Shown in pieces: positions 60,501 to 64,000 of a stretch of 64,000 bases of DNA. Each line of letters opens with the position of its first letter. Within the stretch, counting starts at the first letter, position 1. The position numbers were made by a program, and so were the translations under genes. The stretch is from contig NC_133101.1 of the NCBI RefSeq assembly GCF_022965805.1, positions 3,658,001 to 3,722,000 of the forward strand, written 5' to 3'. The stretch is from Primulina eburnea. Lineage: Eukaryota; Streptophyta; Magnoliopsida; Lamiales; Gesneriaceae. Under the pieces are notes generated by a model. That model ran no database searches, was not told the DNA's origin, and saw nothing but the letters and a program-made list of their open reading frames with translations.

Positions 60501-63160
60501 TTGAATGCAATTAGGGTTGCCTAAAAACTCACTCTTCAAGGGGTCTCTTTCTACATCAAATTAGACAAGGCATAATCATCAATCATTCTCATAATGTTAT
60601 CAAGTATCGACCCACTTCTTAGTGACTAGACGTTAGCACTAAAGTATAGCATTAAACCCCTTGTTATCTTTATTATTATAAGGTTACACAATTTAGTGGC
60701 TATTCAAATTACTCATACATTTCAACAACACAATCTCAAGTTTTGATAGCTTTGGAATTTATACAATAAACCAATCTCTCCAGCATATTTAAGCAAAAAT
60801 CCAACTCAGCAAAACCTTACCAAAATTCCTTTGCTTCTTTTGCTAAACTGGAAATGGTCTTCCAAATCTTGCACAAGTATCAATGCAAGCTCAACATGTC
60901 ATTACCAACTAACCTTCAAAATGAGACTCTTATGTAAGACATACTTGTGTCAATATGTAACCTATGGGCTATGGCACATAGATCATTGTTCCGAGTTTGG
61001 ATTGTCAAGGATGTTAAGTGTAGAGGATGATGTGCTAGAGAGGAGGAAATATGCTGGTGTCTATCCCTAAAGCTTTTGGAAGTTGGCTATGGTTGAAAAG
61101 TGACACGAAGTACACTTATATTTTTTAAAATCCTGGAAAAATTAGGCTTTTAAAAAGATCTGCAGGCAGGACCACAAAATTAAGCCATTTCCATGGCAGG
61201 TCCGTGATAGTTCGAGAAATAAAACCCTAGAGGCAAGGCCCCACAATCACCTTCATATCACTTGCAGCCTATTGGTTTTGATACAAACCTCCCTTACCTT
61301 AGTGCATGCACCTCTGTGGTTGGACAAAGTAGACCACCGTGGACCCATGGCACGTCCATACCTGGTCTGTGGCACGACTCTGACACTGATCCATAGACCC
61401 ATTTCAAATTCATGGCATGTCTGTGGTCGCTCCAGTGGCTAATACATCTGAGATACAACTTTCCACATGCACAAGTGTGTACAGGTCCTGTGTCAGAGAC
61501 GTGTGAAATATACATGATTGCATGAACTCATGCACACATATGTTGCATTGTGCCTAATGCATTGGAAATTAAATAAGAGCAGATATCACAGAAGTATATG
61601 CCTTTGGTCATGAAACTTGTCTAAGCATGTCAATGAGAATAAGCTATCCTGTTTGAATCATCTCATTCTGAACTTCTTTAGTGGATATTACTCTCTGTTA
61701 AGAACCTTCTGTTTGGGTTGAGCTATGGCATATTGAACTGAGATTACATAAGTAAATCAAGTGGCTCTAGATTTCAAAGCAAACCCTGTGCCAAACAGTT
61801 CTTTTATACTAGGATTTTTGTTTTCATTTGGCGCATATATACTAAAGATTGCAGTTAAGGTTATCTAATCAATGAATTTCAGTATCAACTGAGCTAGTTG
61901 GACTAAGAAAGTATTTTGCTGTGAGGTAGATTAGAAATCTCTATAATGTTCCAGGTCTTATAGATTCTAATCTTCACCATGGAAATTGGAATCTCATATG
62001 CCTTTTTTTTTCATTCTTTGTATTTGTACTATTTTCTTGTATTGTTTTGTTTCCATTTCTTATGGTCTTTGTAAAACTATCCCAAACAAATTTTTTGGTT
62101 ATTTTGCAGTTAATGAAGATTCCCAGTTAAATAGTTGAATACAGTTATTAGTTATTACTGATCTGTGATGAGTCTGTCAAAGCAATAATTAAGTGTCATT
62201 TGTAAATAATTCGCATGAGTTAGTAGATTGCTAGCGTATTCATCTCTCCTGACGTCGAAAGCCAAATCTTTTCTCATGCTAGATGGTAATGGGTTCAAAA
62301 CAAGTACTATGCGACTAGGAGCCGATGTCATTGTTTTTAGTCGTGCATCGCGATCGAGGTAATATCTTTCTTTTCAATTAAGTCCTGGAGTTTTCATTAT
62401 ATCTTTGCATAAACAAACATGACAGAGTCACTCTTCGTTCACTTGTTGTGTCCATCGTACTGACATTTATACGTGGAGTTATTATTAGTTTATGTTTTAA
62501 GATTTTTCAATTTTATTCCAAAATATCTATATGTTTGTGAATGGCTCGATGACTTGGGATCTGTATGTGTGTAAGAAATAATGGCTTGGCCATCTGTATG
62601 TGTGTAAGAAATATGGCAATGTACAATAGAAGTAGGAAAGAAAATATTATCAAGTTCATTTAATTTTGGAGGTAATTTGTTTTCTCATCATGTGCTTGCG
62701 CATGTTCTTATTTCCGAGACATAAATCACATCAGTATTTTGTTGTTTCACGTTATAACTCATGTTCGCATGTTGATTCAATCTCTCTGCATTTAACGTGA
62801 TCTGACTTGAGTTTGCACTTTTATCCTTCAGTCAAGCCACCCAAAGTGTCGGTCTTTTGTCCTACACATTTTTGCGGAGAACAAGACAGGACGATGTAAT
62901 CGTTCCAATGGTAAACTCTTGATTCTGAATATCTTAAGCTTTTCTTTTGCTGTCATACGCAGTTTTCAATAGCATAACCTTGAATGTTCAATTATTTCTC
63001 ATACTTTTTGAGATGGAATTATATATTGCAGATTGATTTTGATATCTCAGATAATTGGGCACAACCTATGTTCTATAGTTCCAAGGAGGATTGGTCTATG
63101 AACTTGAGAACCATCCTTGAATGGTCTCCATTTGCAACAGAAGATGATCTTATGCTGCAG
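57567..63160 (+). CDS. MORC-family GHKL ATPase (5' part; 3' part off the right edge)
   Basis: Microrchidia ATPases act in the nucleus in heterochromatin compaction and gene silencing, and in plant immunity. Eight exons join in phase: 57567-57900, 58004-58078, 58345-58379, 59408-59486, 59568-59657, 62283-62358, 62832-62910 and 63032-63160, about 299 codons. The N-terminus is an acidic Ser/Gly-rich tail (IIDIDSSDDESGSG). Then SRSFWKAGDYEVGP, HARVHPKFLHSNATSHKWAF and the ATP-binding motif ELLDNTVDE (residues 140-148). Next come DDGGGMDPESMRKCMSLGYS (from 175), TIGQYGNGFKTSTMRLGAD, VGLLSYTFLRRT and LEWSPFATEDDLML. An alternative ATG at 57594 is in frame. The sequence recalls the MORC6/DMS11 group, but the subfamily is not proven. 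Motif I has Thr where plant MORCs usually have Ala; the metal- and ATP-contacting Asn and the Asp residues are kept. The rest of the ATPase/S5 domain and the coiled coil lie past the edge. Confidence 0.9.
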
Positions 63161-64000
63161 GTTAACTTTACAATGAAATGCAAGATTCTCTGCGTCATAA
63201 ATGTTTTGGTTTTTTGTTGTCCGTGCTGTGGAGTTATTGCTTATCCAATGCCACTATGTTTTTGACATATGCTTGGTGCAATTATGTCTGTCTGCATGAC
63301 AGTCAAATGTTTCTAGCATATAATATAATTTTTTATCTTCCATATAACCTAGCAAATGCTTACTTACTCAGCCTTAATCTAGTATATTGTCAGTTTAGAC
63401 TTTGTACTGCTACATTTTCTCTATAACTCCCTTCACAACAACCCGATCCCACTTGTTGGGGTTCTGTTGTAGCTCCAGCAGAGGTCAAAAGGCATTTGAC
63501 TGAAGCAAATGGAAGCACTAATTGTATTATGAAACACCTACCGATAAAGCTGACAAATCCACCCTATGGTCACAGGTACAGTGCTATGGCCTCTTAGGTT
63601 TTACGGAAAGCCATCCGCCCCTCTTTTACACCTTTGAAAAGATGTACAGACTCTGAGGTTTCCATATCACCCGGGGTACACTGTTCTCTTACAGCCAATT
63701 GGTCATGGCTGTTTTCTGCTCTTCCAGAGAGTATACTGAGCTTCTTCTTTCTGAAGCAACTAGGTTCATGGTCCGCAACGACAAAATGGCTCTGCCACAT
63801 GTCTACTGGTCCTGCTGTCGCCTTCTGTTTCCTTCTCTGTCACTCCAGTTTCTTTGCCTCTTTTGGACTTCTTTCTACCCCCTTTCTGTTTCATTACTTA
63901 GTCAGTTCTTTGTCCGACGATTGTTGCCTAACTGGCTGTTGATCTTTAAATGGCGGAGCGACGTAACGTTGGATATGTTCTAGTTTCTTCGTAATTTGTA
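63161..64000. other. Intron of the MORC gene, or insertion in it
   Basis: After the donor at 63161 (CTGCAG|GTTAAC) the next expected MORC exon (starting QFEDIG in homologues) is not found before the window ends, so the intron is at least 840 bp. 63430-63990 is less AT-rich than a normal intron here and has open frames without known matches, perhaps inserted repeat DNA. Confidence 0.45.

Noticed and set aside
1..64000. tRNA, rRNA, CRISPR arrays, bacterial operons or organelle DNA inserts
   Set aside because: Nothing recognised by eye. The only tRNA-related sequence is the 13-nt primer-binding site of the TRIM. A tRNAscan and organelle alignment would be decisive and could not be run.

Overview
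The window is nuclear DNA of a dicot plant. Its genes have many small exons with GT/AG introns, the proteins are plant-type, the intergenic DNA is very AT-rich, and plant retrotransposons (Ty3/Gypsy chromovirus, Copia, TRIM), MITEs and Helitron ends are interspersed. The style of the repeats suggests an asterid, perhaps Lamiales, but that is only an impression. No gene model was given, so all exon joins below come from reading frames, GT/AG borders, codon phase and remembered family sequence.

Layout. (1) 1-16.8 kb is gene-dense. It holds the 5' part of a mitochondrial D-2-hydroxyglutarate dehydrogenase gene (minus strand, running off the left edge). Head-to-head with it is a MiaB/CDK5RAP1-type tRNA methylthiotransferase (5759-9568, +). 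An AT-rich gap with a Tourist-like element follows, then a small basic, probably organellar protein (13321-15224, -) and RNase H2 subunit C (15922-16754, -). (2) 20.0-23.3 kb is a seven-exon gamma-glutamyltransferase gene (-). A TRIM element inserted into an older inverted repeat lies in its upstream region. (3) 24-31 kb is a graveyard: two golgin exons, a hAT transposase tail, a MITE, a Helitron 3' end and a decayed, intron-bearing CASTOR/POLLUX channel pseudogene. (4) 31-53 kb is repeat territory: a second Tourist-like copy, a 3.4 kb solo LTR with a perfect 5-bp target duplication and a Copia-like LTR inside it, three MITEs, a second Helitron end, two 5'-truncated chromovirus bodies in tandem, a long 3' LTR and a Copia reverse transcriptase scrap. 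(5) 54.7-56.5 kb is a SABATH methyltransferase gene with one frameshift. (6) From 57.6 kb to the right edge is the 5' half of a MORC-family GHKL ATPase gene.

The intact genes are unrelated housekeeping functions: mitochondrial 2-hydroxyglutarate oxidation, tRNA modification, ribonucleotide removal, glutathione breakdown and gene silencing. They do not form a pathway. I found no convincing new multi-gene system. The most informative structures are nested or rearranged elements: the TRIM inside a hairpin, the solo LTR with a nested LTR, the fused chromoviruses and the captured gene fragments.
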